NCBI GenBank assembly: GCA_944390725.1
Contig: CALXQU010000005.1
Coordinates: 84,310 to 148,309, forward strand
Source of the DNA: an uncultured Spirochaetaceae bacterium
Lineage (GTDB): Bacteria > Spirochaetota > Spirochaetia > Sphaerochaetales > Sphaerochaetaceae
Reading direction: 5' to 3'
DNA length: 64,000 bases
Shown piece by piece: positions 16,517 through 26,759 of this stretch. The position numbers and the translations under genes were made by a program. The notes under the pieces are model-generated. The model had not been told where the DNA came from. It searched no databases and saw only the letters and a list, made by a program, of their open reading frames with translations. How positions within the stretch are numbered: position 1 is the stretch's first letter; each line of letters begins with the position of its first letter.

Positions 16517-17196
16517 CTCCTCCAGAATACAGCATAGGCAGGGTCCGCTGCGCTATCAGGGCTGTTCTTCACGTTGCGCTCGGCATTGCCCAGCAGGGTG
16601 AAGAGCTCCTGCACGAGCACCTGGGCAAGCACCTCGTCGCTCACGGGCTCAGGCTCCGCGATATCCACGGGATAGCCGACCGAAGCGAGGTTGAGATAGG
16701 CAAGCCGCACATCGCTGAAGGCGGAATGCGAGGCGCTGAATGCCTCGGCAAGGCTCTCAGAGGACGCCTCCACCGCATCAAGGTAGATACGCCCGGCCTC
16801 TGCTGCGCATCGCGCCTGCAGGTCATCGGTGAAGGCCGTGTCCCCGCCTATATCCTTCTCCGGCCCGCTGGCTATGGCATCCTCTGCCGCGGCCCTCACG
16901 GCGGGGAACGCCTCCGGGATCAGCGGCGTGAGGATATCGGCAAGCTCCTTCGTATACTCCGAGGCGATGGCCGCATAGAGCGGGACATATGCGGAGAATG
17001 CCCTGTATGAAGGCGGCAGGGCACCCGCGATGGTCCCCTCCGGCACCCTGCCCTCGCTCGCGCGCGCAAGTATATCCTCTGTAAGGGGATAGAGCGCTGC
17101 GGCCGCCTCCTCGCGCGAGAAGCTGTATCCGCTTTCCACGCTGGCGCATGCCGAGAGCAGCATAAGGATCAGGAATGCCGGAAGGATACGCCTCAT
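16513..17196 (-). CDS. Lipoprotein of unknown function
   Basis: 227 residues with a lipoprotein signal (RRILPAFLILMLLSAC, Cys 17 as the lipidation site). The mature part is Ala/Glu-rich and helical (AAAALYPLTEDILARASEG, SYRAFSAYVPLYAAIASEYT), with a loose resemblance to DUF4197-type proteins that I cannot confirm. It lies between superoxide reductase and rarA with overlaps at both ends (TGATG and ATGATG), so the three genes are cotranscribed. Confidence 0.75.
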   Translation of the reverse strand: MRRILPAFLILMLLSACASVESGYSFSREEAAAALYPLTEDILARASEGRVPEGTIAGALPPSYRAFSAYVPLYAAIASEYTKELADILTPLIPEAFPAVRAAAEDAIASGPEKDIGGDTAFTDDLQARCAAEAGRIYLDAVEASSESLAEAFSASHSAFSDVRLAYLNLASVGYPVDIAEPEPVSDEVLAQVLVQELFTLLGNAERNVKNSPDSAADPAYAVFWRR

Positions 17197-17564
17197 CAGA
17201 GGTCTTTCTTCCAGAGTCCGTGGAGGTTGCAGTACTCATATGCCGCAACCGGCTTGCCTACTGTCCTGAATGATGCAGCCGGCTTGCTGCCGGGGACAAG
17301 CCTGCAGACCTGTACGCCGTCCTCGCTCTCCAGAGCGATGAAGCGGATGCTGTGCTCCTCCGTCATCGGATGCTCCACGGAGCCTACCTTCACCTCTATG
17401 GTCCCATCCTTCTCCTCGACGACAGGGACATGCTTCTCAAGGGCGGCATCGACGGTATTGGGCTTCATGGCCTCCATCTCCCTGCCGCAGCAGCGCGGCA
17501 CGCACGTTCCCTTCTCGACTTCCATCACGATCTCCCCGCAGGCGGGGCATCTGTAAAGCGTCAT
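17196..17564 (-). CDS. Superoxide reductase (desulfoferrodoxin family)
   Basis: 122 residues. The N-terminal desulforedoxin-like centre has CPACG and the paired Cys of RCCGREME. The catalytic Fe site is given by EKHVP, SVEHPMTEEHSI and the terminal CNLHGLW (His4-Cys1). It reduces superoxide to hydrogen peroxide without releasing oxygen, a usual defence of anaerobes. The ATG at 17564 with GGAG 7 nt upstream is chosen over a long, unsupported extension. First gene of the operon with the lipoprotein and rarA. Confidence 0.92.
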   Translation of the reverse strand: MTLYRCPACGEIVMEVEKGTCVPRCCGREMEAMKPNTVDAALEKHVPVVEEKDGTIEVKVGSVEHPMTEEHSIRFIALESEDGVQVCRLVPGSKPAASFRTVGKPVAAYEYCNLHGLWKKDL

Positions 17565-17824
17565 ATCGTTTCTCCTTCTATGTAAGAAGATAACCTCCTT
17601 GCGGTCGGAGGGCAAGCGCCAGATGGCGGCCGCGAAGGGGCAATCCGCAAGCCAATATGCACATAACTGCCCGCATTGCAAGGGAATATCGTCAGGCGCG
17701 CCCTTTGCTGACAGAATCGGCGGAAAGCGTCTTCTTCATGCAGGAATGTAATTGCTTATTGCAAATTTATACAGCGGATGGTAAGGTTTTAGAAAATCTA
17801 TATACACTACAATGGAGAAGAGAA

Positions 17825-19036
17825 ATGAAGAAACTTCTTTCGGTTCTTTTGGTTCTCGCCGTCTGCGTAGGCTTCGCTGCAGCAGCGGACTTCCACATCG
17901 GTGTGGTAACGGGAACCGTATCGCAGTCAGAAGATGACCTCCGCGGTGCTGAAGCTCTCATTGCAGAGTACGGCGCGGTCGCCGATGGCGGCATCGTCCA
18001 GCACATGACATATCCTGACAACTTCATGGAGGAGCAGGAGACCACGATCTCCGTTATCCGCGGCCTCGCCGATGATCCTCTCATGAAGGCTATCATCGTC
18101 AACCAGGCTGTCCCTGGCACATCAGAGGCTTTCCGCCAGATCAAGGAAGTCAGGCCTGACATCCTCTGCTTCGCAGGCGAAGCCCATGAGGAGCCGTACC
18201 TCGTCGCAGGAGCTGCCGACCTCGCTACATCCAACGACTTCGTAGCGCGCGGCTACCTGATGATCAAGACGGCACACGATCTCGGATGCGACACATTCGT
18301 GCACATCTCCTTCCCGCGCCATCTCTCCATGGAGAAGATGCAGAGAAGGCTTGCCATCATGCAGAAGACCTGCGAAGAGCTCGGCATGAGCTTCGTCATG
18401 GAGACAGCTCCGGACCCGACATCTGACGTAGGCATCGCAGGCGCTCAGCAGTACATCCTCGAGCAGACACCGAACTGGATCGAGAGATACGGCGAGAACA
18501 CGGCATTCTTCTGCACGAACGATGCCCACACCGAGCCTCTCCTCAGGCAGCTCATCCAGTATGGCGGATACTTCGTGGAGGCTGACCTCCCGTCGCCGCT
18601 CATGGGCTATCCTGGAGCTCTCGGCATCGACCTCTCCGCAGAGGCTGGCGACTTCCCTGCGATCCTTGCCAAGGTTGAGGCAGCTATCGTAGAGAAGGGT
18701 GGCGCAGGCCGCTTCGGCACATGGGCATACAGCTACGGCTACACGACGACAGCAGGACTCGGCTCGCTCGCTATCGAGGCCATCGAGGCCCAGATGGCTG
18801 GTGAGGAGTATGACATCCACTCCATCAGGAACATCAGCAAGAACTTCACGAAGTACACGCCTGGTGCGAACTGGAACGGCTCATACTACATGAACGCATC
18901 CACACAGGAGACATACAGGAACTTCGTCCTCGTATACCAGGATACCTACATCATGGGCGATCCGGGATACTACATGGGCAACACCGATGTCGAGATTCCT
19001 GAATGGTGCTTCACGGAGAAAGGCGCAAGCGTGTGA
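17825..19036 (+). CDS. DUF3798-type periplasmic binding protein of an ABC importer
   Basis: 403 residues with a signal peptide (MKKLLSVLLVLAVCVGFAAA) and a type I periplasmic-binding-protein fold (HIGVVTGTVSQSEDDLRGAE; DILCFAGEAHEEPYLVAGAA; TAFFCTNDAHTEPLLRQLI). DUF3798 proteins are known mainly from spirochaetes and Fusobacteria, beside ABC genes. The ATG at 17825, just after GGAGAAGAG, directly precedes the signal peptide. It opens the operon with an ATPase, two permeases and a small membrane protein; a hairpin behind it probably reduces downstream expression. Substrate unknown. Confidence 0.88.
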   Translation: MKKLLSVLLVLAVCVGFAAAADFHIGVVTGTVSQSEDDLRGAEALIAEYGAVADGGIVQHMTYPDNFMEEQETTISVIRGLADDPLMKAIIVNQAVPGTSEAFRQIKEVRPDILCFAGEAHEEPYLVAGAADLATSNDFVARGYLMIKTAHDLGCDTFVHISFPRHLSMEKMQRRLAIMQKTCEELGMSFVMETAPDPTSDVGIAGAQQYILEQTPNWIERYGENTAFFCTNDAHTEPLLRQLIQYGGYFVEADLPSPLMGYPGALGIDLSAEAGDFPAILAKVEAAIVEKGGAGRFGTWAYSYGYTTTAGLGSLAIEAIEAQMAGEEYDIHSIRNISKNFTKYTPGANWNGSYYMNASTQETYRNFVLVYQDTYIMGDPGYYMGNTDVEIPEWCFTEKGASV

Positions 19037-19074
19037 CAAACACGCCGAAGGCCGCTACAATAGCAGCCTAGGAT

Positions 19075-19105
19075 AAAGGGGAGGGCCTCCCTCCCCTTTC
19101 TTCTT
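19075..19105 (+). terminator. Hairpin with U-rich tail between binding protein and ATPase genes
   Basis: AAAGGGGAGGG (19075-19085) pairs perfectly with CCCTCCCCTTT (19089-19099) across a 3-nt loop, followed by CTTCTTG. The same-strand ATPase gene begins 25 nt on, so this probably acts as a leaky terminator or 3' stabiliser that favours binding-protein mRNA. Confidence 0.75.
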
Positions 19106-19129
19106 GTACGAATATGATGAGGGTTGTCA

Positions 19130-20737
19130 ATGAGTGAAATGACGAACACCTTGCTTGAGATGCAGAACGTAAGCAAGGAATTCAACGGTAACCCCGTCCT
19201 GAAGGATGTGAACTTCAAGCTGAGGCAGGGAGAGGTGCTGGGACTCGTCGGCGAGAACGGCGCAGGAAAGAGCACCCTGATGAATATCCTCTTCGGCATG
19301 GATGTCATCCAGCAGACGGGCGGCTATGGGGGAAAGGTCCTCATAGACGGAAAGGAAGTGAAGTTCGCATCCCCCCTGGATGCGCTCAAGGCCGGTATCG
19401 GCATGGTACATCAGGAGTTCTCGCTGCTCCCGGGATTCACCGCAGCGGAGAATATCCTTCTCAACCGCGAACCACAGAACAGAAGCGTCCTCTCGCTTGT
19501 CTTCGGCGACAGGGCCAATACGATAGATAGGAAGGAGCTCCAGAAGGAAGCGATTGCCGCCATCACCAAGCTCGGCGTGGAGCTCGATCCGAACATGCTC
19601 GTCTCGGAGATGCCTGTAGGCCATAAGCAGTTCACCGAGATCTCCAGGGAGATATCGAAGAGCGCCATCAGGCTCCTCGTGCTCGATGAGCCGACGGCGG
19701 TACTGACGGAGAAGGAAGCCGAGATGCTCCTCAAGGCGATCAGGAACCTCTCCCAGCAGGGAATCGCCGTGATCTTCATCACGCACCGCCTCCAGGAGAT
19801 CCTCGATGTCTGCAACACCGTCATCGTCATGAGGGACGGACGCATCGTCAAGGACCTCGACGCAAAGCAGACATCCATCCAGGAGATGGCCAGGCTGATG
19901 GTGGGACGCGAGGTCAGCACCGGCAAGCCCAAGGCAGCCGAGGACGGCAGGGAGATCTCCGATAAGATCGCCCTTTCGGTGAAGGACCTCTGGGTCGATA
20001 TGCCGGGAGAGACCGTCAGGGATGTCAGCATCGATGTGCGCGAGGGCGAGATCCTCGGCATCGGCGGGCTCGCCGGCCAGGGCAAGCTCGGCATACCGAA
20101 CGGCATCATGGGCCTTTTCCCTGCAGGCGGGAAGGTCGAGCTGAACGGCAGGGAGATCCCCCTCAACGATCCGCGCGCATGCCTTGACTCATCGCTTGCG
20201 TTCGTATCTGAGGACAGACGCGGCGTCGGGCTGCTGCTCGATGAGTCGCTCGAGTGGAACATCTCCTTCCCTGCCATGCAGATACAGAACAAGTTCCTGA
20301 AGAGATACCTCGGCGGCCTCATCAAGTGGCGCGACCAGGCAGCCATCAAGGAAGTCACCGACAGGTATATCCAGCAGCTGCAGATCAAGTGCACATCATC
20401 GCTGCAGAAGGCCAAGGAGCTTTCCGGCGGCAACCAGCAGAAGATCTGCCTTGCCAAGGCTTTCGCCCTGCAGCCGAAGCTCCTGTTCGTATCGGAGCCG
20501 ACACGAGGCATCGATATCGGAGCCAAGGCCCTCGTGCTCCAGGCACTGAGGGAATACAACAGGAAGAACGGAGTCACGATCGTCATGATCTCATCGGAGC
20601 TTGAGGAGCTCAGGCAGATCTGCGACAGGATCGCGATCATCACAGATGGAGCCGTATCCGGCATCCTTCCTGCTGACAGGCCAAGCGAGGACTTCGGTAT
20701 CCTCATGGTCGGAAAATCAAAGAAGGAGGCTATGTGA
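19130..20737 (+). CDS. Two-domain ABC ATPase (sugar/nucleoside type)
   Basis: 535 residues with two ABC cassettes. The first has Walker A GENGAGKST, Walker B LLVLDEPTAVL and an H-loop FITHR. The second has a changed Walker A region (GGLAGQGKLGI), signature ELSGGNQQK and Walker B LLFVSEPTRGIDIG, the asymmetric pattern usual in RbsA/Bmp-type transporters. The ATG at 19130 with GAGGG 6 nt upstream is favoured over a TTG 6 nt earlier. It energises the two permeases encoded next. Confidence 0.93.
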   Translation: MSEMTNTLLEMQNVSKEFNGNPVLKDVNFKLRQGEVLGLVGENGAGKSTLMNILFGMDVIQQTGGYGGKVLIDGKEVKFASPLDALKAGIGMVHQEFSLLPGFTAAENILLNREPQNRSVLSLVFGDRANTIDRKELQKEAIAAITKLGVELDPNMLVSEMPVGHKQFTEISREISKSAIRLLVLDEPTAVLTEKEAEMLLKAIRNLSQQGIAVIFITHRLQEILDVCNTVIVMRDGRIVKDLDAKQTSIQEMARLMVGREVSTGKPKAAEDGREISDKIALSVKDLWVDMPGETVRDVSIDVREGEILGIGGLAGQGKLGIPNGIMGLFPAGGKVELNGREIPLNDPRACLDSSLAFVSEDRRGVGLLLDESLEWNISFPAMQIQNKFLKRYLGGLIKWRDQAAIKEVTDRYIQQLQIKCTSSLQKAKELSGGNQQKICLAKAFALQPKLLFVSEPTRGIDIGAKALVLQALREYNRKNGVTIVMISSELEELRQICDRIAIITDGAVSGILPADRPSEDFGILMVGKSKKEAM

Positions 20738-21777
20738 TGGAGAAAGCAGTATCTATCCTGAAGGCGTTCGGGCTTCCGCGCCTCATAATAACGCTCTTCC
20801 TTGTCGCCCTCTTCGTCATCGCGCCGTTCGCAGGCATCAACGTCGCCGCATCGGTGACTGACGTGCTCGGGCGCTTCGGCCAGAACGCGATCATGGTACT
20901 CGCCATGGTACCGATGATCCATTCAGGGTGCGGGCTCAACTTCGGACTCCCGCTCGGGATCATCTCAGGCCTCCTCGGCGCGACGCTCGCGGTGGAGACA
21001 GGGATCGCAGGGCCGGCATCGTTCCTCCTCGCCATCCTCTACTCGACCCCGTTCGCGCTCATCTTCGGCTGGGGCTACGGCAAGCTGCTGAACAGGGTCA
21101 AGGGAAGCGAGATGATGATCGCCACCTACGTCGGCTTCTCATCGGTAGCCTTCATGTCCATCATGTGGCTGCTCCTCCCCTACAAGTCGCCTACAATGGT
21201 CTGGGGCTATACAGGGCAGGGACTGAGGACGACGATCGCCACGGACGGCTTCTACTACCACATCCTGAGGGACTTCCTCGTGCTCAGGATCGGTGACCTT
21301 GCCATCTCCTTCGGCGAAATCCTCTTCTTCGCCATCTTCGCCTTCATCATCTGGGCATTCCTCCATACGAAGACGGGTACGGCGATGACCGCAGTCGGGT
21401 CGAATGCCGTATTCGCCAGGGCGTCAGGCATCGATATCGACAGGCAGAGGACGCTCTCCGTCGTCATGTCGACATGGCTCGGCGCGCTCGGCATCCTCTG
21501 CTACCAGCAGGGATATGGCTTCATCCAGCTCTACCAGGGGCCGATGTACATGGCCATGCCGGCGGTATCCGCCATCCTCATCGGAGGCGCTTCCGTCAAC
21601 AAGGCGAACATCACCAACGTCATCATCGGCACCATCCTATATCAGGGCATCGTCTCAATGACGCCATCCGTTATGAACTCCCTGATCCATACAGATATGT
21701 CAGAAGTCCTCAGGATCATCGTCTCCAACGGTATGATCCTCTACGCTCTGACAAGAAAGACGGGGGCTTCAAGATGA
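20737..21777 (+). CDS. ABC permease (BPD_transp_2 family), first of the DUF3798 importer
   Basis: 346 residues, about nine membrane segments, with the BPD_transp_2 cytoplasmic signature (GTAMTAVGSNAVFARASGIDIDRQRTL). GLNFGLPLGIISGLLGA marks the pore-lining start. ATG follows AAGGAGG by 7 nt and overlaps the ATPase stop (TGATG). It forms the channel together with the next permease. Confidence 0.92.
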   Translation: MEKAVSILKAFGLPRLIITLFLVALFVIAPFAGINVAASVTDVLGRFGQNAIMVLAMVPMIHSGCGLNFGLPLGIISGLLGATLAVETGIAGPASFLLAILYSTPFALIFGWGYGKLLNRVKGSEMMIATYVGFSSVAFMSIMWLLLPYKSPTMVWGYTGQGLRTTIATDGFYYHILRDFLVLRIGDLAISFGEILFFAIFAFIIWAFLHTKTGTAMTAVGSNAVFARASGIDIDRQRTLSVVMSTWLGALGILCYQQGYGFIQLYQGPMYMAMPAVSAILIGGASVNKANITNVIIGTILYQGIVSMTPSVMNSLIHTDMSEVLRIIVSNGMILYALTRKTGASR

Positions 21778-22910
21778 AAGAAATAAAGAGCACAGACGTG
21801 AGGAAGTTCCTCGCAAACAACATCGTTCCGATCATCTTCATCATCCTCTGCGCAGTCTGCATACCTATCGCAGGATACTCAGGGCAGTACCTTGTCGACC
21901 AGATCATCACGAGGATTGTCCGCAACAGCTTCCTCGTCCTCTCGCTCCTGATTCCCATCATGGCGGGAATGGGACTCAACTTCGGCATGACGCTCGGAGC
22001 CATGGCAGGCCAGATCGGACTCATCTTCGTCACCTCATGGAACGTCGTCAGCATACCGGGCCTGCTGCTTGCCGCCATCATCGCGACACCGATCGCGATC
22101 GTGCTCGGCTGCTTCTGCGGCAAGATGCTCAACATGGCGAAAGGCAGGGAGATGATCACCAGCTACATGATCTCGTTCTTCATGAACGGCGTCTACCAGC
22201 TCGTCGTACTCTACGGAATGGGCTCGGTGATTCCTGTCCGCTCCGGCCAGGTGATCCTGCCCAGGGGCTATGGAGCCAGGAACACCATCGACCTCCTCAA
22301 TGTCCGCAAGAGCATCGACAACTTCTGGTCGATCAGGCTCTTCACCGACGAGAACGGCATGGGAGGGATCACCATCCCGCTCCTGACGCTCATCCTCATC
22401 GCCCTTCTCTGCGTGATCATCATCTGGTTCCGCAAGACGAAGGTCGGACAGGACATGAGGGCCGTAGGCCAGGATATGGAAGTCGCCAGGGAAGCCGGCA
22501 TCAAGGTCGAGAGGACCAGGATCCTCGCAATCGTAATCTCGACGGTCTTCGCCGCCTATGGCATGATCATCTACCTGTCGAACATGGGAACGCTCAACAC
22601 GTACAACTCCCATTCGCAGATCGGCATGTTCAGCATCGCGGCGCTCCTCGTAGGCGGCGCATCGGTATCCAGGGCATCGATCAAGAACGTATTCCTGGGC
22701 ATCATCCTCTTCCATCTGATGTTCATCCTCACCCCGCAGGCGGGAAGGAACCTCATCGGACAGGCGCAGATCGGCGAGTTCTTCCGCGTATTCGTATCCT
22801 ACGGAGTCATCACGCTCTCGCTCGTCCTCTATGAGATCAGGACCAGACGCGAGAAGGCAGAGTCGGCAAAGACGCTTGCCCTCGGCCAGAAAGAGGAGGC
22901 AAAGGCATGA
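21774..22910 (+). CDS. ABC permease (BPD_transp_2 family), second of the DUF3798 importer
   Basis: 378 residues with the same fold as the preceding permease (GLNFGMTLGAMAGQIGLIF, then VGQDMRAVGQDMEVAREAGI). An insert of about 40 residues before the second half (SGQVILPRGYGARNTIDLLN) is likely extracellular. The start overlaps the upstream stop as ATGA. The C-terminal tail is charged and cytoplasmic. Confidence 0.92.
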   Translation: MKEIKSTDVRKFLANNIVPIIFIILCAVCIPIAGYSGQYLVDQIITRIVRNSFLVLSLLIPIMAGMGLNFGMTLGAMAGQIGLIFVTSWNVVSIPGLLLAAIIATPIAIVLGCFCGKMLNMAKGREMITSYMISFFMNGVYQLVVLYGMGSVIPVRSGQVILPRGYGARNTIDLLNVRKSIDNFWSIRLFTDENGMGGITIPLLTLILIALLCVIIIWFRKTKVGQDMRAVGQDMEVAREAGIKVERTRILAIVISTVFAAYGMIIYLSNMGTLNTYNSHSQIGMFSIAALLVGGASVSRASIKNVFLGIILFHLMFILTPQAGRNLIGQAQIGEFFRVFVSYGVITLSLVLYEIRTRREKAESAKTLALGQKEEAKA

Positions 22911-23395
22911 AGCCAGCTAAGGAAATTTTCGATATAAGGTTCTTCGTCCGCCTTGCATGCATCGTCCTCATCATCGTCCTTGCGATCTTCCTCTACTTCT
23001 ACGGGAAGCAGAGGACGGTGTATATCGACAACTGGACGACTGAGATCGACGGCACCTCATACCGTGCCGAGGACTGGGCCATCGCGCAGATCGACGACCT
23101 CGGCGGCGAGGAGCTCTATCCGCGCATGAGGATCGGCGTTCCGCTCAGGGGCAGGACCCACACGATCACGATCACATACGATGACAAGAGCTATAACGAG
23201 ATCGAGATCCCTGCCACTGAGTTCAGGCTCGAATACGACAATTCGCTCATCTCGGTGCCGGCACTTGTCGCGGGGCTCCCCATCGAGAAGTGCATAAGCG
23301 AGTTCATCATCACCCCGGCTCCCGAGCCGGAGGCAGAGGCGGCGGGAGATGCCGCAGCCGGTGATGGATTCGGCGACATGACGATGGATTTCTGA
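22907..23395 (+). CDS. Small membrane-anchored protein, DUF6672-like, closing the importer operon
   Basis: 162 residues: one N-terminal membrane helix (FFVRLACIVLIIVLAIFLYF) and an exported beta-rich domain (TVYIDNWTTEIDGTSYRA; RIGVPLRGRTHTITITYDD), ending in an acidic Ala/Glu/Gly tail. The gene overlaps the permease by ATGA. I associate it with the DUF6672 family found beside DUF3798 transporters in spirochaetes; its role, perhaps an accessory subunit, is unknown. Confidence 0.75.
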   Translation: MKPAKEIFDIRFFVRLACIVLIIVLAIFLYFYGKQRTVYIDNWTTEIDGTSYRAEDWAIAQIDDLGGEELYPRMRIGVPLRGRTHTITITYDDKSYNEIEIPATEFRLEYDNSLISVPALVAGLPIEKCISEFIITPAPEPEAEAAGDAAAGDGFGDMTMDF

Positions 23396-23400
23396 TCCAG

Positions 23401-23426
23401 AGGCCACCTGCAGGTGGCCTTTTCCA
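23401..23426 (+). terminator. Rho-independent terminator of the DUF3798 operon
   Basis: The perfect palindrome AGGCCACCTGCAGGTGGCCT is followed by TTTTCC, starting 6 nt after the last stop codon. Confidence 0.85.
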
Positions 23427-23453
23427 TTGCCTTCAGGCCATGTTTTCCGGGTG

Positions 23454-23482
23454 TTCACACTCACCTGCAAATCGTATATATT
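23454..23482 (+). promoter_or_regulatory. Promoter of the tig-clpP-clpX operon
   Basis: TTCACA, a 17-nt spacer and TATATT, with the predicted start about 35 nt before the tig ATG. AAGGAAGG gives a normal ribosome site. Confidence 0.6.
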
Positions 23483-23524
23483 TATACAGCTGACTAAGCA
23501 AAGCAACGAATAAGGAAGGAAAAC

Positions 23525-24913
23525 ATGATTACGGATAAGAGCGTAAAGGAACTTGAGGGATCTAGGGCGGCGCTGACAGTCACCATCGACGGAGCGGCAA
23601 TCGAGGAAGAGTATGCCAAGCGTCTCCAGAAATATGCAAAGGAACTGACGATTCCGGGATTCAGGAAGGGCAAGACGCCAGCATCCGTAATCGAAAGGAA
23701 ATTCGGCGATGCGATCAGGGAAGAGGCTGTCTACGAGATGATTGACAAGAGCCTCCAGGAAGCCGTGAAGGAGCTCCCTGAGGAAGAGAGGCCGCTTCCG
23801 TTCGAGTCTCCGCTGCTGAAGGAAGATGACCTTGAGAAGCCATTCAGGAAGGACTCCCCTATCACATATACGGTCGAATACGACGTGACCCCGAAGGTAG
23901 AGCTTCCTTCCGCATACACAGGGCTTGAGGTCTCGACCCCGGTCTTCGAGGTGACCGATAAGGACATCGACGCGAGGATCGAGGAGCTGAGGGACAGGAT
24001 GGCAGTCGTCAGGAAGAAGGACGGCGAGGTCAAGTCCGGCGATATCGTCACGGTCAGCTACGCAGAGGTCGACAAGGATGGCAATGTCACCGGCGAGAAG
24101 CGCGATGACTTCTCCTTCACCGTCGGCACCGGCTACAACTTCTTCAAGATCGATGACGATGTGATCGGCATGAAGGCCGGCGATAGGAAGACCGTAGAGA
24201 AGACATACAAGGAAGAGGACCATGTCCCCGGATACGAGGGCAAGACAATCCTCCTTGCCATCGAGCTCAAGGAGGCGAAGGAGAAGATCCTTCCCGATGT
24301 CGACGATGAGTTCGCCGAGGACGTGAAGGAAGAGTACAAGAGCGTCGCGGACCTCAGGGCCGGCATCAAGGCCGAATTCGAGAAGACGCTCGAGGAAGTG
24401 CAGAAGAACATCAAGAGCGAGACGCTCATCAGCAAGATCTGCTCAGAGGTCGAGATCACGGTGCCCGAGTCGATGATCCGCAGCCAGCTCGACAGCCGCT
24501 ACAGGAACATGGCAAGGCAGAGCGGCATCTCCACCAACCAGTTCGATATGTTCCTCAAGCAGCAGGGAATCGACAAGGATGCCTTCCTTGCCAGCTACCG
24601 CGACGAGGAGCTGAGGACGCTCAAGGCGCAGTTCGTGCTTGACAAGATCGCCAAGACCGAGGACTTCCCCGTCGATGAGGAAGAGGTCACGAAGAGGGCC
24701 GAGGAGAGCCTCAAGAACGTTCCGGAGTCAGAGCGCGACAGCTACCTCAGCATCATCCGCGACGACCTCAGGTTCGAGAAGGTCATACCGTTCCTCCTCG
24801 AGAAGAACACCTTCCATGAGGGTAAGAAGTACTCCTACTATGACTACATGTCAGGAGCCTTCCAGGCTGACCAGGAAGCTGAGGGCGCCAAGGAAGAAGG
24901 ACAGGCGAATTGA
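23525..24913 (+). CDS. tig: Trigger factor (ribosome-associated chaperone and prolyl isomerase)
   Basis: 462 residues. The N-terminal ribosome-binding domain carries the signature [19 protein letters not shown]. The PPIase domain covers roughly 150-250 ([40 protein letters not shown]) and the helical C-terminal chaperone arm ends in a short acidic tail. It binds nascent chains at the exit tunnel. It heads the conserved tig-clpP-clpX cluster; its stop overlaps the clpP start. Confidence 0.97.
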   Translation: MITDKSVKELEGSRAALTVTIDGAAIEEEYAKRLQKYAKELTIPGFRKGKTPASVIERKFGDAIREEAVYEMIDKSLQEAVKELPEEERPLPFESPLLKEDDLEKPFRKDSPITYTVEYDVTPKVELPSAYTGLEVSTPVFEVTDKDIDARIEELRDRMAVVRKKDGEVKSGDIVTVSYAEVDKDGNVTGEKRDDFSFTVGTGYNFFKIDDDVIGMKAGDRKTVEKTYKEEDHVPGYEGKTILLAIELKEAKEKILPDVDDEFAEDVKEEYKSVADLRAGIKAEFEKTLEEVQKNIKSETLISKICSEVEITVPESMIRSQLDSRYRNMARQSGISTNQFDMFLKQQGIDKDAFLASYRDEELRTLKAQFVLDKIAKTEDFPVDEEEVTKRAEESLKNVPESERDSYLSIIRDDLRFEKVIPFLLEKNTFHEGKKYSYYDYMSGAFQADQEAEGAKEEGQAN

Positions 24914-25506
24914 CAGAGAGAATGCATACCTTGGTTCCCTATGTCGTGGAGCAGTCGGGAACCGGCGAAAGGCAGTATGATATCTTCTCCAGGCTGCTCA
25001 GGGACAGGATCATATTCCTCGACGGCGAGATCAATGACGCGACGGCAGACCTCGTCGTCGCGCAGCTTATCTTCCTTGAGAGCGAGAACCCGCAGAAGGA
25101 TATCAGCCTCTATATAAACAGCCCGGGCGGCAGCGTGACTGCCGGCCTCGCCATCTATGACACCATGCAGTATATAGCATGCGATGTAGCCACCATCTGC
25201 ATCGGCCAGGCCTGCTCGATGGCAGCGCTGCTGCTGGCGGCAGGCACCAAGGGCAAGAGGGGCATCCTCCCCTCTGCCAGGGTCATGATCCACCAGCCCT
25301 CAGGCGGCGCCGAGGGGCAGGCTTCGGATATCATAGTATCAAGCCAGGAGCTGCAGAGGATCAACAGCCTCACCCGCTCCATCCTTGCCAGCCATACCGG
25401 GCAGAGCGAGGAGAGGATTGCAGCGGACATCCTCCGCGATTGCTATATGGATGCGGACAAGGCCCTTGCCTACGGTATCGTCGACAAGGTCATGAGGAGG
25501 GGTTGA
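24910..25506 (+). CDS. clpP: ATP-dependent Clp protease proteolytic subunit
   Basis: 198 residues. Catalytic triad: Ser in [14 protein letters not shown], His in [12 protein letters not shown], Asp near [13 protein letters not shown]. The N-terminus ([20 protein letters not shown]) is the ClpX-contacting loop. The TTG start overlapping the tig stop has AAGGA 8 nt upstream; the ATG at 24922 lacks spacing for a ribosome site but would give the more usual N-terminus. It forms the tetradecameric chamber served by ClpX. Confidence 0.96.
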   Translation: MTERMHTLVPYVVEQSGTGERQYDIFSRLLRDRIIFLDGEINDATADLVVAQLIFLESENPQKDISLYINSPGGSVTAGLAIYDTMQYIACDVATICIGQACSMAALLLAAGTKGKRGILPSARVMIHQPSGGAEGQASDIIVSSQELQRINSLTRSILASHTGQSEERIAADILRDCYMDADKALAYGIVDKVMRRG

Positions 25507-26759
25507 TGGCACGCGGCTCAAAATACTGCTCATTCTGCGGACGCCCGCTGAACGGCGATGTCAGGTACATATCGGGACCAGGCGTCGCGATCTGCGAGAA
25601 CTGCATCGATACATGCAATGACATACTTGCCGAGCAGGGCAATGAAAGCCAGGGCAGCGGGGACCTCGAGATAAAGGAGATTCCCACCCCGGCTGAGATC
25701 AAGTCATACCTGGACCAGTACGTAATCGGCCAGGACAGCGCCAAGAGGGTGCTCTCCGTCGCCGTCTACAACCATTACAAGAGAGTCAAGTACGCAGCGA
25801 AGATAGCTGAGTCAGGCGTCGAGATCGACAAGTCCAACATCCTCGTCATCGGCCCCACAGGCACAGGCAAGACCCTGCTTGCCAGGACGCTGGCGAAGAA
25901 GCTCGACGTGCCGTTCGCCATCGCCGATGCGACCACGCTCACCGAGGCAGGCTATGTCGGCGAGGATGTCGAGAACATCCTCCTCAAGCTGATCGAGGCT
26001 GCCGATTTCGATATCCCGCGCGCAGAGCACGGCATCATCTTCATCGATGAGATCGACAAGATCGCTAAGAAGGGAGAGAACGTCTCCATCACGAGGGATG
26101 TCTCCGGAGAGGGCGTGCAGCAGGCGCTGCTGAAGATCATCGAGGGAACCGTCGCCTCCGTCCCGCCGCAGGGCGGCAGGAAGCATCCGAACCAGGAGAT
26201 GCTGAAGATCGATACCAGCAATATCCTCTTCATCTGCGGAGGCGCATTCGTCGGTCTCGACAAGGTCATCGAGAGAAGGGTCGCCACATCGCAGATGGGC
26301 TTCGGTGCCGATATCGCCAGCAGGGAGGACAGGGACATGGATGCGCTCCTGAAGGAGCTGCTGCCCGACGACCTCGTCAAGTTCGGCCTGATTCCGGAGT
26401 TCATCGGCAGGCTCCCGGTCCATGTATCGCTTAACAACCTGAAGCTCGAGGACCTGCAGAGGATACTCACGGAGCCGAAGAACTCGATCATAAAGCAGTA
26501 CCAGACCTCGTATGCCCTTGATGACATCAAGCTCACCTTCACGCCTGAGGCGCTGGAGCAGATCGCGCGCCAGTCCTATGAGCAGAAGACGGGCGCTAGG
26601 GGGCTGAGGTCGATCGTCGAGAACCTGATGCTCGGCATCAGCTACGATATCCCTTCGATGACAGGCGTCAGGGAAGTCGTCGTCGACAAGGACAATGTGA
26701 TAAACAAGACCGAACCCAGGATCATAAAGGAAGATGGGAAGTATATTTCCGCCATGTGA
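25506..26759 (+). CDS. clpX: Clp protease ATP-binding subunit ClpX
   Basis: 417 residues. The N-terminal zinc-binding domain has CSFCGRP and CENCIDTC. The AAA+ module has Walker A GPTGTGKT, Walker [14 protein letters not shown] and the pore loop GYVGED. ClpP-docking is by the IGF-like loop, here MGFGADI. The start shares one base with the clpP stop (TGATG). It unfolds tagged substrates for ClpP. Confidence 0.97.
   Translation: MARGSKYCSFCGRPLNGDVRYISGPGVAICENCIDTCNDILAEQGNESQGSGDLEIKEIPTPAEIKSYLDQYVIGQDSAKRVLSVAVYNHYKRVKYAAKIAESGVEIDKSNILVIGPTGTGKTLLARTLAKKLDVPFAIADATTLTEAGYVGEDVENILLKLIEAADFDIPRAEHGIIFIDEIDKIAKKGENVSITRDVSGEGVQQALLKIIEGTVASVPPQGGRKHPNQEMLKIDTSNILFICGGAFVGLDKVIERRVATSQMGFGADIASREDRDMDALLKELLPDDLVKFGLIPEFIGRLPVHVSLNNLKLEDLQRILTEPKNSIIKQYQTSYALDDIKLTFTPEALEQIARQSYEQKTGARGLRSIVENLMLGISYDIPSMTGVREVVVDKDNVINKTEPRIIKEDGKYISAM

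Noticed and set aside
19411..20922. A 503-codon open frame opposite the ABC ATPase gene
   Set aside because: Ser/Pro-rich antisense product of a conserved ATPase; no domain and no initiation signal.
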